Translations under genes and position numbers: made by a program
Assembly (NCBI RefSeq): GCF_900091315.1
Contig: NZ_FLSP01000023.1
Location: 33,483 to 97,482 of the forward strand
Reading direction: 5' to 3'
Source of the DNA: Streptomyces sp. DI166
GTDB lineage: Bacteria; Actinomycetota; Actinomycetes; Streptomycetales; Streptomycetaceae
Length of the DNA stretch: 64,000 nucleotides
Shown: positions 41,423-51,293 of the stretch, piece after piece
Numbering within the stretch: the first letter of the stretch is position 1
Layout of the letters: every line of letters begins with the position of its first letter
The notes under the pieces: generated by a model
Told to the model about the DNA's origin: nothing
What the model saw: only the letters and a program-made list of their open reading frames with translations
Database searches by the model: none

Positions 41423-41488
41423 GACGTGTCAGCGCTGTTCTTGTGGCACGTTCATGACGTGTCAGCGCTGTTCCTGTGGCACGTTCAT
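41423..41488. repeat. 33-bp tandem duplication of the DUF3046 gene end
   Basis: Two adjacent 33-bp copies (41423-41455 and 41456-41488) with one t/c difference. The right copy contains the last eight codons and stop of the DUF3046 gene (MNVPQEQR-stop on the minus strand). The left copy repeats exactly this segment downstream of the stop, so it is a recent duplication. Confidence 0.9.
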
Positions 41489-41659
41489 GACGTGGCAGAC
41501 CACCCGCCACACGTCCTTGGCCTCCCAGCCGGCGTCCAGCGCCTCGTGCACGGTGCGTCCGCCGAGTTCCGACATCACGTGATCGCGCGCGAAGGTCTCG
41601 GCGTACCCGGTCGTGCCGAAGTGCTCCGCCATCCGCTCCCAGAAGACCGTCAACCTCAT
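41462..41659 (-). CDS. DUF3046 family protein
   Basis: 65 residues from the ATG at 41657-41659: MRLTVFWERMAEHFG, then YAETFARDHVMSELGGRTVHEALDAGWEAKDVWRVVC. This short helical family is found next to recA/recX in many actinobacteria and has no known function. The length is as expected. The open frame upstream to 41824 is antisense to the next gene. The last codons lie in a 33-bp tandem duplication. Confidence 0.9.
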   Translation of the reverse strand: MRLTVFWERMAEHFGTTGYAETFARDHVMSELGGRTVHEALDAGWEAKDVWRVVCHVMNVPQEQR

Positions 41660-41738
41660 GACATCAGTATCCCGCCCTGCGGGTGGGCCCTGGCCGGACC
41701 CCCTCGGCGAGACCGCTTTCCGGCCTACGGTCTGCCCC

Positions 41739-42683
41739 ATGGCCGAATCAGGAGCTTCCCCACTCCCCCCGTCGCCCTCGGCGCACTCCCCGCTCTTCCG
41801 CGCCGAGCAGTTCGTGTGGCTCACCGCGCGCGTGCTGGAGCAGCGCCTCTTCGCGTACCACTTCCTGCACGGCGGCGCGGACCCCGTGGAGACCGCGCTG
41901 GACGCCTACCGCAACGGCGACGGCGGCTACGGGCACGCGCTGGAGCCCGATCTGCGCGGTCCCGTGAGCCAGCCGCTGCACACCGCGCACGCGCTGCGGG
42001 TACTGGACGCCGTCGGCCGCTGCGGTGGTCAGCGCGTGGAGCGGGTGTGCCGCTATCTGACCTCGGTCTCCACGAAGGACGGCGCCCTGCCGGTGGTCCA
42101 TCCCGGCCAGCGGGGCTATCCGGCGGCGCCGTACCTGCCCGTCGAGGACGACCCGGGCAGCGAGCTGCTGGCCACCGGCCCGGTGGTGGGCGTGCTGCAC
42201 CGCAACGAGGTCTGGCACGCGTGGCTGTTCCGGGCCACGGACTTCTGCTGGCAGGCGGTCCAGTCCCTGGAGAAGTCCCACCCCTACGAGATCCGGGCCG
42301 CCGTGGCCTTCCTGGACTCCGCGCCCGACCGCGCCCGCGCGGAGGCGGCCGCCGACCGGCTCGGCCGACTGGTGCGGCAGCAGCGGCTCGTCGCGCTGGA
42401 CCCGGACCGCCTCACCGAGTTCCCGGTGCCGTCCGGGTACGCCCCCGCCGAGCACCACTTCCCGCACGACTACGCGAGGTCCCCGCAATCGCTGGCCCGC
42501 GCGTGGTTCACCGATGACGAGATGAGCCGCTCACTGGACTTCCTCGCTGCGCAGCAGCAGGACGACGGGGGCTGGCCGGTCCGGCGACGGCGCTGGTCGC
42601 CCGCCCCCGCGCTGGAGGCGCGCTCCCTGGTGACGATCGAGGCGCTGCACACCCTGCGCGCCTACGGGCGGGCCATCGGGTGA
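41739..42683 (+). CDS. Prenyltransferase/terpene-cyclase-like alpha/alpha-toroid protein
   Basis: 314 residues from the ATG at 41739. Two QW-like repeats are visible: NGDGGYGHALEPDLRGPVSQPLHT near the N-terminus and FLAAQQQDDGGWPVRRRRWSPAPALEARSLVTIEAL near the C-terminus. Helical segments between them suggest an (alpha/alpha)6 barrel as in squalene-hopene cyclase or prenyltransferase beta subunits. The DxDD motif of class II cyclases is absent. A catalytic role is not established. It is convergent with azlD. Confidence 0.7.
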   Translation: MAESGASPLPPSPSAHSPLFRAEQFVWLTARVLEQRLFAYHFLHGGADPVETALDAYRNGDGGYGHALEPDLRGPVSQPLHTAHALRVLDAVGRCGGQRVERVCRYLTSVSTKDGALPVVHPGQRGYPAAPYLPVEDDPGSELLATGPVVGVLHRNEVWHAWLFRATDFCWQAVQSLEKSHPYEIRAAVAFLDSAPDRARAEAAADRLGRLVRQQRLVALDPDRLTEFPVPSGYAPAEHHFPHDYARSPQSLARAWFTDDEMSRSLDFLAAQQQDDGGWPVRRRRWSPAPALEARSLVTIEALHTLRAYGRAIG

Positions 42684-42693
42684 CGCGCCGAGC

Positions 42694-42711
42694 CTCCGGC
42701 CTCTGCCGGAG
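42694..42711. terminator. Short convergent terminator
   Basis: 7-bp stem ctccggc (42694-42700) / gccggag (42705-42711) with a 4-base loop, between the stops at 42683 and 42714 of convergent genes. Confidence 0.6.
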
Positions 42712-42713
42712 AC

Positions 42714-43022
42714 TCATCCCCCGAGCGCCCGCACCCCCGCCGTCACGGCCACGGCGGCGGCCACCACCACGAGGAACGGCGCCCTGAGCACCAGCGCCAC
42801 GGCCGCCGCGGCCAGTCCGGCCGCCCGTGCGTCCAGGACCAGCTCCCGGCCGTCCGCGAAGGTCTGCTGGGCCGTGAGGGCGGCCAGCAGGGCGACCGGG
42901 AGCAGCGCGGCCAGCCGTCGCACCAGGGGCCGCTCCAGGGCGCCCGCGGGCACCAGGAGACCGGCGAGCTTGACGGCGTAGCAGCCGACGACCGTCAGTC
43001 CGATGGCGATCCAGACGCTCAC
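42714..43022 (-). CDS. azlD: AzlD-type branched-chain amino acid exporter subunit
   Basis: 102 residues from a GTG at 43020-43022 that overlaps the azlC stop (GTGA). Four hydrophobic segments: VWIAIGLTVVGCYAVKLAGLLVP, LAALLPVALLAALTAQQTF, AGLAAAAVALVLRAPFLVVVAAAVAVTAGV. This is the small partner of AzlC in a two-component amino-acid exporter. Confidence 0.92.
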   Translation of the reverse strand: MSVWIAIGLTVVGCYAVKLAGLLVPAGALERPLVRRLAALLPVALLAALTAQQTFADGRELVLDARAAGLAAAAVALVLRAPFLVVVAAAVAVTAGVRALGG

Positions 43023-43741
43023 CGCTGTCCCTCCTTCTGCGCCCGCCGCCCCTGGGCCCACAGCACGGCGGGCGCCGCCAGCGCGGCCACGAGCACCGGC
43101 ACCCCGGCGGGCAGTACCGGCAGCAGGCCGAGCCCCAGTACGACCGCGACACCGGCGACCGCGCGCTCGGTGGTGGTGCGCAGCATCGGCGCGAGCAGTG
43201 CCAGGAACACGGCGGGTCCGGCCGCGTCGAGACCCCACGCGTCGGTGTCGCCGATGGCCTCGGCGCCGAGCGCCCCGGCCAGGGTGGTGAGGTTCCACAG
43301 GATGTAGAGGCTGAGTCCGGTGGCCACGAACCCGATCCGCGCGGCGCGCCGGTCGGGCTGGGCGAGGGTGACGGCGGTGGTCTCGTCGATGACCCACTGG
43401 GCGGCGAACGGACGCACCGCGCGGGGAAGCGCGAGCACCTGTGACAGACGCAGGCCGTAGAAGGCGTTGCGCACCCCGAGGAAGAACGCGCCGGCGGCCG
43501 CCGCGAACGCTCCGCCGCCCGCGGCCAGCGCCCCGACCAGCGCGAACTGGGACGCGCCGGTGAACACGAGCAGGCTGAGCGCGCAGGTCTGCCACAGCGT
43601 GAGCCCGCTGCCCGCGGAGGTCACCCCGAACGCGAACCCGGACAGCCCTACGGCGACGCCGACCCCGAGCGCGTCCCGTACGACGGCGGCGTCCGGCTTC
43701 CTCTCGCCGTCCCGTATGTCTGTGAGTGTTGTCTCTGCCAC
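43019..43741 (-). CDS. azlC: AzlC-type branched-chain amino acid exporter subunit
   Basis: 240 residues from a GTG at 43739-43741. AzlC family marks: LGVGVAVGLSGFAFGVTSAGSGLTLWQTCALSLLVFTGASQFALVGAL, FLGVRNAFYGLRLSQVL and QWVIDETTAVTLAQ; about seven TM helices. It couples to azlD through a 4-nt overlap. Its first 31 codons overlap the 3' end of the upstream AraC-family gene in another frame. The substrate could be a branched-chain amino acid or an analogue. Confidence 0.93.
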   Translation of the reverse strand: MAETTLTDIRDGERKPDAAVVRDALGVGVAVGLSGFAFGVTSAGSGLTLWQTCALSLLVFTGASQFALVGALAAGGGAFAAAAGAFFLGVRNAFYGLRLSQVLALPRAVRPFAAQWVIDETTAVTLAQPDRRAARIGFVATGLSLYILWNLTTLAGALGAEAIGDTDAWGLDAAGPAVFLALLAPMLRTTTERAVAGVAVVLGLGLLPVLPAGVPVLVAALAAPAVLWAQGRRAQKEGQR

Positions 43742-44604
43742 GCCTCGGACGGTACGAGAAGCCCCGCTGCCGGGTCTTGTACGTTCTTGCGCTCGCGTTG
43801 GTACGCGCCGGGCGGCACGCCCACGATGCGGGTGAAGTGCCGGTTCAGGTGCGGCTGGTCGGCGAAACCCACGGCGACGGCGGCCTCGGCGGGCGTAACC
43901 CCGGTGTCCAGCAGGCGGCGCGCCTGCCGTACCCGGGCGTCCGTCAGCCAGGTGTGCGGCGGCATCCCGTAGGTGTCGCGGAAGGCCCGCAGCAGCGCGA
44001 ACGGGCTGGTTCCGAGTTCCGCGGCGAGCCTCTCCAGGCTCGGCGGCCGCGCCATCCGCTCCTGGAGCACGCCACGCGCGCGTGCCGCGATCCGGGCGCC
44101 CGCCGTGCGGACCTCCCGCTGCGGCAGCGGCCCTCCGTTCAGCCGCAGCAGCCGGGTCACCGCGACCCGCAGCAGGGTGTCGGCGGCCAGGGCGTTGCCC
44201 TCGTCGGTGGCGCGCAGCACCTGATGGACGAGGGAGGCGGCGTAGGGGTCGTCGAGCACAGGCGCGACGAAGCCGGGGGTGCCGCGGATCGTCGTGGTCT
44301 CGGCGGCGATCTCCGCCACGACCTCCGGCGAGGGGTACACGGCGCCGTACTGCCACCCCTCGGGCACCCCGGCCCGCCCGGTGTGCGGGGTGTCCGGGTT
44401 CACCAGCGCCAGGGCCCCGGCGCCCGCGTACTGGTCGGAGCCCTGGTGGGCGAAGACCTCGACGCCGTCGGCGATGGCCGCGATCACGAAGTTCTCGTGG
44501 GTGTGCCGGACGAAGCTCTTGCGGATGTAGCGGGCCCGCAGCAGATCGACACCGGGCAGTTCCTCGTACCGCCAGTGCCGCGCCCGCTCCCTCGAACCCG
44601 CCAT
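43648..44604 (-). CDS. AraC-family transcriptional regulator (probable azlCD regulator)
   Basis: 318 residues from the ATG at 44602-44604, with GGGGAG upstream. The N-terminal cupin sensor (RKSFVRHTHENFVIAAI ... YAGAGALALVNPDTPHTG) belongs to the AraC-binding type. The C-terminal double HTH is present: PSLERLAAELGTSPFALLRAFRDTYGMPPHTWLTDARVRQARRLL and VAVGFADQPHLNRHFTRIVGVPPGAY. About 50 extra residues follow and overlap azlC by 94 bp. Its position directly upstream and on the same strand suggests it controls the exporter in response to an amino acid. An arabinose or xylose role is not indicated. Confidence 0.9.
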   Translation of the reverse strand: MAGSRERARHWRYEELPGVDLLRARYIRKSFVRHTHENFVIAAIADGVEVFAHQGSDQYAGAGALALVNPDTPHTGRAGVPEGWQYGAVYPSPEVVAEIAAETTTIRGTPGFVAPVLDDPYAASLVHQVLRATDEGNALAADTLLRVAVTRLLRLNGGPLPQREVRTAGARIAARARGVLQERMARPPSLERLAAELGTSPFALLRAFRDTYGMPPHTWLTDARVRQARRLLDTGVTPAEAAVAVGFADQPHLNRHFTRIVGVPPGAYQRERKNVQDPAAGLLVPSEAWQRQHSQTYGTARGSRTPPSYGTRSGSASP

Positions 44605-44735
44605 GCTCCCCATTCTCCCCGGACTCTTCCCTCGGCTCGGGCCGGTCCGGGAGAGGCCACGGGGCCAGGGGAGCCCCGGCGCCCGCATCACCCCAGCTCA
44701 GCCCGATTGTCAGTGCCCGGGTGCAGGATGGACGC

Positions 44736-47700
44736 ATGGTCAGCTCCGCTCATCGAGCACTGGACGGCTTCTCCCCCGCCACCCGCGGCTGGTTCACGGG
44801 GGCCTTCTCCGCGCCCACCGCGGCGCAGGCCGGGGCGTGGCAGGCCATCTCCGAGGGCTCGGACGTGCTGGTGGTGGCGCCGACCGGCTCCGGCAAGACG
44901 CTGGCCGCGTTCCTCGCCGCCCTGGACCAGCTGGCCTCGACGCCCCCGCCCGCCGACCCGAAGAAGCGCTGCCGGGTGCTGTACGTGTCCCCGCTGAAGG
45001 CCCTCGCGGTGGACGTGGAGCGCAATCTGCGCAGCCCGCTGACCGGCATCCGCCAGGAGTCCGTGCGCCTGGGCCTGCCCGAACCGGAGGTCAAGGTCGG
45101 CATCCGCTCCGGCGACACCCCCGCCGCCGAGCGCCGCGCGCTGGCCACGCGCCCGCCGGACATCCTGATCACCACCCCCGAGTCCCTGTTCCTGATGCTG
45201 ACCTCGGCCACCCGGGACGCGCTGACCGGCATCGAGACGGTGATCCTGGACGAGGTGCACGCGGTCGCGGGCACCAAGCGCGGCGCCCACCTCGCGCTCT
45301 CCCTGGAGCGCCTGGACGAGCTGCTCACCAAGCCCGCCCGCCGGATCGGCCTGTCGGCCACGGTCCGCCCGGTCGACGAGGTCGCCCGCTATCTCTCCCC
45401 GCGCCGCAAGGTGGAGATCGTCCAGCCGGAGTCGGGCAAGGAGTTCGACCTCTCGGTCGTGGTCCCGGTCGAGGACCTGGGCGAGCTGGGCGGCTCCCCC
45501 GTGTCCGACAGCGGTGAGGCCGGCGAGCGGCCCTCGATCTGGCCGCACGTCGAGGAGCGGATCACCGACCTCGTCCAGTCCCACCGCTCCACCATCGTCT
45601 TCGCCAACTCCCGCCGTCTGGCGGAACGCCTGTGCAACCGTCTGAACGAGATCGCCTACGAGCGGGCCACCGGCGAACCCCTGGACGAGCACCACTCCCC
45701 CGCCGAGCTGATGGGCGGTTCCGGCGCCGCCCAGGGCGCCCCGCCGGTCATCGCCCGCGCGCACCACGGCTCGGTCTCCAAGGAGCAGCGGTCCCTGGTC
45801 GAGGAGGACCTGAAGGCGGGCCGGCTGCCCGCGGTGGTGGCCACGTCCAGTCTCGAACTGGGCATCGACATGGGCGCGGTCGACCTGGTCGTCCAGGTGG
45901 AGTCCCCGCCGTCGGTGGCCTCCGGCCTCCAGCGCGTGGGCCGCGCCGGCCACCAGGTGGGCGCGGTCTCGACCGGCGTGGTCTTCCCGAAGTACCGCGG
46001 CGACCTGGTCCAGGCGGCCGTGGTCACCGAGCGGATGCGCACCGGCTCCATCGAGTCCCTGCGGGTCCCGGCCAACCCCCTGGACGTCCTGGCGCAGCAG
46101 CTCGTCGCCATGACGGCGATGGACACCTGGCAGTTCGACGACCTGCTCGCCATGGTCCGGCGCGCCGCGCCCTTCGCCTCGCTGCCGGAGTCCGCGTTCA
46201 CCGCCGTCCTCGACATGCTCGCGGGGCGCTACCCGTCGGACGCCTTCGCGGAACTGCGCCCGCGCGTGGTGTGGGACCGCGTCGCCGGGACCATCACCGG
46301 CCGCCCCGGCGCCCAGCGGCTCGCCGTGACCTCCGGCGGCACGATCCCCGACCGCGGCCTGTTCGGGGTGTTCCTCGCCGGGTCCGACCCCAAGAAGGGC
46401 GGCGGCCGGGTCGGCGAGCTGGACGAGGAGATGGTCTACGAGTCGCGCGTGGGCGATGTGTTCACGCTCGGCACCAGCTCCTGGCGCATCGAGGACATCA
46501 CCCGCGACCGGGTTCTGGTCTCCCCCGCGCCCGGCGTCCCCGGCAGGCTGCCGTTCTGGAAGGGCGACCAGCTGGGCCGCCCCCTCGAACTGGGCCGCGC
46601 GGTGGGCGCGTTCCTGCGCGAGGTCGGCTCGCTGTCCAAGGAGGACGCCCGGCTGCGCCTGCTGGCGGCGGGCCTGGACGCCTGGGCCGCCGACAACGTG
46701 CTGTCGTACCTGGACGAACAGCGCGAGGCCTGCGGGCACATCCCCGACGACCGGACCATCGTCGTCGAGCGCTTCCGCGACGAGCTGGGCGACTGGCGGG
46801 TGGTGGTGCACTCCCCCTTCGGCGCCCAGGTGCACGCCCCCTGGGCGCTCGCCCTCGGCGCGAAGCTCTCCGAGCGGTACGGCATGGACGCCCAGGTGAT
46901 GCACGCGGACGACGGCATCGTGCTGCGCCTGCCGGACGCCGATCTGATGGGCCTGGACCTGCTGGACCAGGAGCCCATGAAGGCGGGCGCCGAGTTCGAC
47001 GCCGACCAGGCACCTGTCGGTGCCGCCGATGTCGTCTTCGACAAGGGCGACATCGACCAGATCGTCACCGACCAGGTCGGCGGCTCCGCCCTGTTCGCCT
47101 CCCGCTTCCGGGAGTGCGCGGCGCGCGCCCTGCTGCTGCCGCGCCGCAACCCCGGCAGGCGCACCCCCCTGTGGCAGCAGCGCCAGCGCGCGGCACAACT
47201 GCTCCAGGTGGCCAGCGAGTTCGGTTCGTTCCCGATCGTCCTGGAAGCGGTGCGCGAATGCCTCCAGGACGTCTTCGACGTCCCCGGACTCACCGAGCTG
47301 ATGGGCGACCTGGAGTCCCGCAAGGTGCGCCTGGTCGAGGTCACCACCCCCGAACCGTCCCCGTTCGCGCGGTCGCTGCTCTTCGGGTACGTCGCCCAGT
47401 TCCTGTACGAGGGCGACTCCCCGCTCGCCGAGCGCCGCGCCGCCGCGCTCTCCCTGGACTCCCGGCTGCTGGCCGAGCTGCTGGGCCAGGCGGAGCTGCG
47501 CGAGCTGCTCGACGCCGAGGTGCTGGCCGAGCTGGAGCGGGAGCTGCAGTGGCTCACCGAGGACCGCCGGGTCAAGGACGCCGAGGGCGTCGCGGACCTG
47601 CTGCGGCTGCTCGGCCCGCTGACCGATGCCGAGTTGGCCGAGCGGGGCGCGGAGCCTGGGTGGGCGGTGGAACTGACCGGGGCCCGCCGCGCCATCAAGG

Positions 47701-49615
47701 TCCGTATCGCGGGCGCCGACCACTGGGCGGCGATCGAGGACGCGGGCCGCCTGCGCGACGCCCTCGGCACCGCGCTGCCGGTCGGCGTACCGGAAGTCTT
47801 CACGGAACCGGTGAAGGACCCGCTCGGCGACCTCCTCGCGCGCTACGCCCGTACCCACGGCCCGTTCACCTCGGTGACCGCGGCGGCCCGGTTCGGACTG
47901 GGCGTCGCGGTGACGGAGGGCGCCCTCCAGCGGCTCGCGGCGGCGGGCCGGGTGGTGCAGGGCGAGTTCCATCCGGCCGGGATCGGCCAGGAGTGGTGCG
48001 ACGCGGCTGTGCTGCGGCGGCTGCGCCGACGCTCCCTGGCCGCCCTGCGGCACGAGTTGGAGCCGGTGCCCCCGGCCGCGCTGGCCCAGTTCCTGCCCCA
48101 GTGGCAGCACATCGGCAAGGGGCACGGGCTGCGCGGCATCGACGGACTGGTGCGCGCCATCGAGCAGTTGCAGGGCGCCTCGGTGCCCGCCTCCGCCCTG
48201 GAGAAGCTGGTCCTGCCGTCCCGCGTGGCCGGCTACAACCCGGCCATGCTCGACGAACTCACCGCCGCCGGAGAGGTGGTGTGGGCCGGGGCCGGGGCGC
48301 TGCCCGGCAAGGACGGCTGGGTCTCCCTGTACATGGCGGACGCGGCTCCCCTGCTGCTGCCCGCGCCCCACCCGCTGGAGCCCACCGCGCTCCACCAGTC
48401 GATCCTGGACGCGCTCGCCGGGGGCTACGGCCTGTTCTTCCGGCAGATCGCCGACCAGGTACGGGCCACCACGCACCCGGAGGCCACCGACCCGCAACTC
48501 GCCGACGCCCTCTGGGAGCTGGCGTGGTCCGGGCGCCTCACCAATGACACGCTCGCCCCGATGCGCTCCCTGCTGGGCTCGGGCCGCACCGCGGGCGCCA
48601 CCGCGCACCGGGCCAAGCGCACCGTCCCGCGCGGGCGGTACGGCTCGCTCACCGCCGCCGCACGCTCCGCCTCCCGCTCGGGCCCGCCGACCGTCGCCGG
48701 ACGCTGGTCCCTGCTCCCGGCCCACGAGCCCGACCCCACCGTCCGGGCCCACGCCCTGGCCCGCACCCTCCTCGACCGGCACGGCGTGGTGACCCGGGGC
48801 GCGGTCTCCGCGGAGGGCGTCGAGGGCGGTTTCTCGGCGACGTACCGCATTCTGTCCGTGTTCGAGGAGAGCGGTCAGGCCCGGCGCGGCTATGTGGTGG
48901 AGGGCCTGGGCGCCGCGCAGTTCGCGATGGACGGCGCGGTGGACCGCCTGCGCGCGGTGGCCAACGCCCGCGACCGGGGCGAGGCCCTGCCGGGCGGCGG
49001 CCCGGCGTTCCCGGGCGCCGACTTCCCGGCCCGTGCGGCCTCCCCGTCGGCCGCCGACTTCCCGCCCGAGTCCTTCCCGCCCGCCCCCTTCGAGGACCAT
49101 GCCTTCGCAGCCCCCGGCTCCTCCGACGGCTTCGGCGGAAGCACCCCCGCCCCCGCCCGGACGAGTACGTCTCGCCACGGGACTACCCGGCCCCCACACC
49201 CCACCGGAACCGCGCCGATCCGGACACCCGCGCCGTCGTCCTGGCCGCCGCCGACCCCGCGAACGCCTACGGCGCCGCCCTGCCCTGGCCCGAGCCCCCG
49301 ACCGGCGCCGGCCACAAGCCGGGCCGCAAGGCAGGCTCCCTGGTGGTCCTGGTGGACGGCGAGCTGACCCTCTACATGGAGCGCGGCGGCAAGACCCTCC
49401 TCGCCTGGCCCAGCGCCCCCGACACCGACCCCACGGAGGACACCCGCCTGCACTCCGCCGCCGAGGCGCTGGCCGCCGCGGCCAGAGCGGGCTCCCTGGG
49501 CACGGTCACGGTCGAACGCGTCAACGGCACAGCGGCCCTGACCTCCCCATACGGCGCCCTCCTGGAATCAGCGGGCTTCATCGCCACGCCCCGGGGCCTG
49601 CGCCTGCGCGCCTGA
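44736..49615 (+). CDS. lhr: Lhr-type large ATP-dependent helicase, with an apparent frameshift near 49150
   Basis: SF2 helicase of about 1625 residues once frames are joined. The ATG at 44736 gives MVSSAHRALDGFSPATRGWF. Walker A VVAPTGSGKT, VILDEVHAVAGTKRGAHLALSLERLD, LSATVRPVDEVARYL, TIVFANSRRLAERL, VATSSLELGIDMGAVDLV and QRVGRAGHQ are present, then the Lhr WH and core domains. The open frame from 44736 runs to 49367 with nonsense Pro/Thr-rich residues after about 49160. The expected C-terminus (VLAAADPANAYGAALPWPEP ... GRKAGSLVVLVDGELTLYMERGGK ... GLRLRA) continues in another frame to 49615. Adding one C in the run at 49147-49162 restores a single frame. It could be a sequencing error or a true mutation; the helicase core is unaffected. 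Confidence 0.88.
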
Positions 49616-49671
49616 CCCGCATGCCCCGGACCCGGGCGGCTCCGTGCACGCCCCCGTGCCACCCTTGACCC

Positions 49672-50496
49672 ATGCCCGAAGGAGACACCGTCTGGCAAGC
49701 CGCGAAGCGGCTGCACTCCGCCCTCGCGGGCAAGGTCCTGACCCGTACCGACTTCCGCGTCCCGAGGTTCGCCACGGTGGACCTCACCGAGCGCACCCTC
49801 CTGGAGGTCACCCCTCGCGGCAAGCACCTCCTCGCCCGCGTCGAGGGCGGCTGGACCGTGCACTCGCACCTCGGCATGGAGGGCTCCTGGCGGATCTACG
49901 CCGAGCGTGAGCGCTGGACCGGCGGCCCCAACCACCAGATCCGCGCGGTGCTCTCCACCGCCGACCGGACAGCCGTCGGCTACCGCCTCCCCGTCCTCGA
50001 ACTCCTGCGCACCGCCGAGGAGTCCAAGGCCGTGGGCCACCTCGGCCCCGACCTCCTGGGCCCGGACTGGGACCCCGACCAGGCCCTGGCCAACCTCCTC
50101 ACCGACCCCGGCCGCCAACTCGGCGAGGCCCTCCTCGACCAGCGCAATCTCGCCGGGATCGGCAACATCTACAAGAGCGAGCTGTGCTTCCTGATCGGTG
50201 CCACCCCCTGGCTCCCCGTCGGCGCCCTCCCGCCCGATCGCGCGGCCCAACTCCCCGCGCTCGCCAAGCGGCTGCTGGAGGCCAACCGCGAACGCCCGGT
50301 GCGCAGCACCACCGGCCGCCGCGGCCAGGACCTCTTCGTGTACGGCCGTGCCCCACGCCCCTGTCTGCGCTGTCGTACCCCGATCCGCTCCGCCGACCAG
50401 GGCGACGGCTCCCGCCAACGCCCCACCTATTGGTGCCCGAGCTGCCAGACCGGCCCGGCCCCCGCACCGGGACGCCGTCGCCGCACACCTAATTGA
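49672..50496 (+). CDS. nei: Fpg/Nei family DNA glycosylase (endonuclease VIII type)
   Basis: 274 residues from the ATG at 49672. It begins MPEGDTVWQAAKRL; Pro2/Glu3 are the catalytic N-terminus after Met removal. Fpg features: GKHLLARVEGGWTVHSHLGMEGSW, the H2TH region LLDQRNLAGIGNIYKSELCFL, and a C-terminal zinc finger with CLRC and CPSC plus GRRGQDLFVYGRA. Removes oxidised bases with AP-lyase activity. The MPEGD start favours Nei over MutM. It lies 56 bp after lhr in the same direction, so helicase and glycosylase may form a repair operon. Confidence 0.95.
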   Translation: MPEGDTVWQAAKRLHSALAGKVLTRTDFRVPRFATVDLTERTLLEVTPRGKHLLARVEGGWTVHSHLGMEGSWRIYAERERWTGGPNHQIRAVLSTADRTAVGYRLPVLELLRTAEESKAVGHLGPDLLGPDWDPDQALANLLTDPGRQLGEALLDQRNLAGIGNIYKSELCFLIGATPWLPVGALPPDRAAQLPALAKRLLEANRERPVRSTTGRRGQDLFVYGRAPRPCLRCRTPIRSADQGDGSRQRPTYWCPSCQTGPAPAPGRRRRTPN

Positions 50497-50528
50497 CGAT
50501 CCGTCAGAATTGCTCGTACCGTCGGTTC

Positions 50529-51293
50529 ATGGCCGTCAGCGCGTACGACCTCACCGGACGCACCGCCTTCGTCACCGGCGCCGCGAGCGGGATCGGCCGG
50601 GCCTCGGCCGTGCTGCTCGCCCAGGCCGGCGCCACCGTGCACTGCGCGGACCGCGACCCACGGGGCCTGCACGAGACCGCGACCCTGATCAAGGAGAGCG
50701 GCGGCAGTGCCCGCACCCACACCGTGGATGTCACCGACCGCGACGCGCTCCGGCGCGCGGTGGACGACTGCGGGCGTCTGGACGTCATGGCCGCCGTCGC
50801 CGGGATCATGCACAGCAGCCCTGTCCTGGAGACCACCGACGAGGACCTCGACCGCGTCCTGGACGTCAACTTCAAGGGCGTCCTGCACGCCTGCCAGGCA
50901 GCCGCCCGGCTCATGCTCGCGCAACACACCCGGGGCAGCATCGTCACCATGGCCTCCGGCGCCGTCGACACCGGCGGCCCCGGCCTGCTCTGCTACGGCG
51001 CGTCCAAGGCGGCCGTCGTGCAGCTGACGAAGACCCTCGCGACGGAGGTCGGCCGCCATGGCATCCGGGTCAACGCCGTGGCCCCGGGATGGATCCGCAC
51101 CCCCATGACGGACCACCACGACGACGAGGCGCACGCGCACACCGAGGCGCTCATGACGCGGATGGCGCCCCTGGGCCGGGTCGGCGAACCGGAGGACGTC
51201 GCGCACACGGTGCTCTATCTGGCCTCTGACGCCTCGGCGTTCATGACGGGCCAGATCCTGCGTCCGAACGGCGGTGTGGCGATGCCGTGGTGA
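50529..51293 (+). CDS. Short-chain dehydrogenase/reductase
   Basis: 254 residues from the ATG at 50529; a TTG at 50493 overlapping the nei stop would add 12 residues. Classical SDR: cofactor motif TGAASGIG, NNAG-equivalent AAVAGIMHS, the Ser of IVTMASGAVDTGG, YGASK active site (Tyr/Lys), and the C-terminal FMTGQILRPNGGVAMPW. Asp at the end of the second strand (HCADRD) suggests NAD(H). The substrate is unknown. It is convergent with a small membrane-protein gene that overlaps its 3' end. Confidence 0.91.
   Translation: MAVSAYDLTGRTAFVTGAASGIGRASAVLLAQAGATVHCADRDPRGLHETATLIKESGGSARTHTVDVTDRDALRRAVDDCGRLDVMAAVAGIMHSSPVLETTDEDLDRVLDVNFKGVLHACQAAARLMLAQHTRGSIVTMASGAVDTGGPGLLCYGASKAAVVQLTKTLATEVGRHGIRVNAVAPGWIRTPMTDHHDDEAHAHTEALMTRMAPLGRVGEPEDVAHTVLYLASDASAFMTGQILRPNGGVAMPW

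Noticed and set aside
41423..41488. 33-bp direct repeat considered as a CRISPR remnant
   Set aside because: The two copies are adjacent without a spacer, and one contains the end of a gene; it is a simple duplication.
44688..49199. 1503-codon minus-strand frame opposite lhr
   Set aside because: Shadow of the helicase gene; repetitive Gln/Arg/Gly/His content and no motif.
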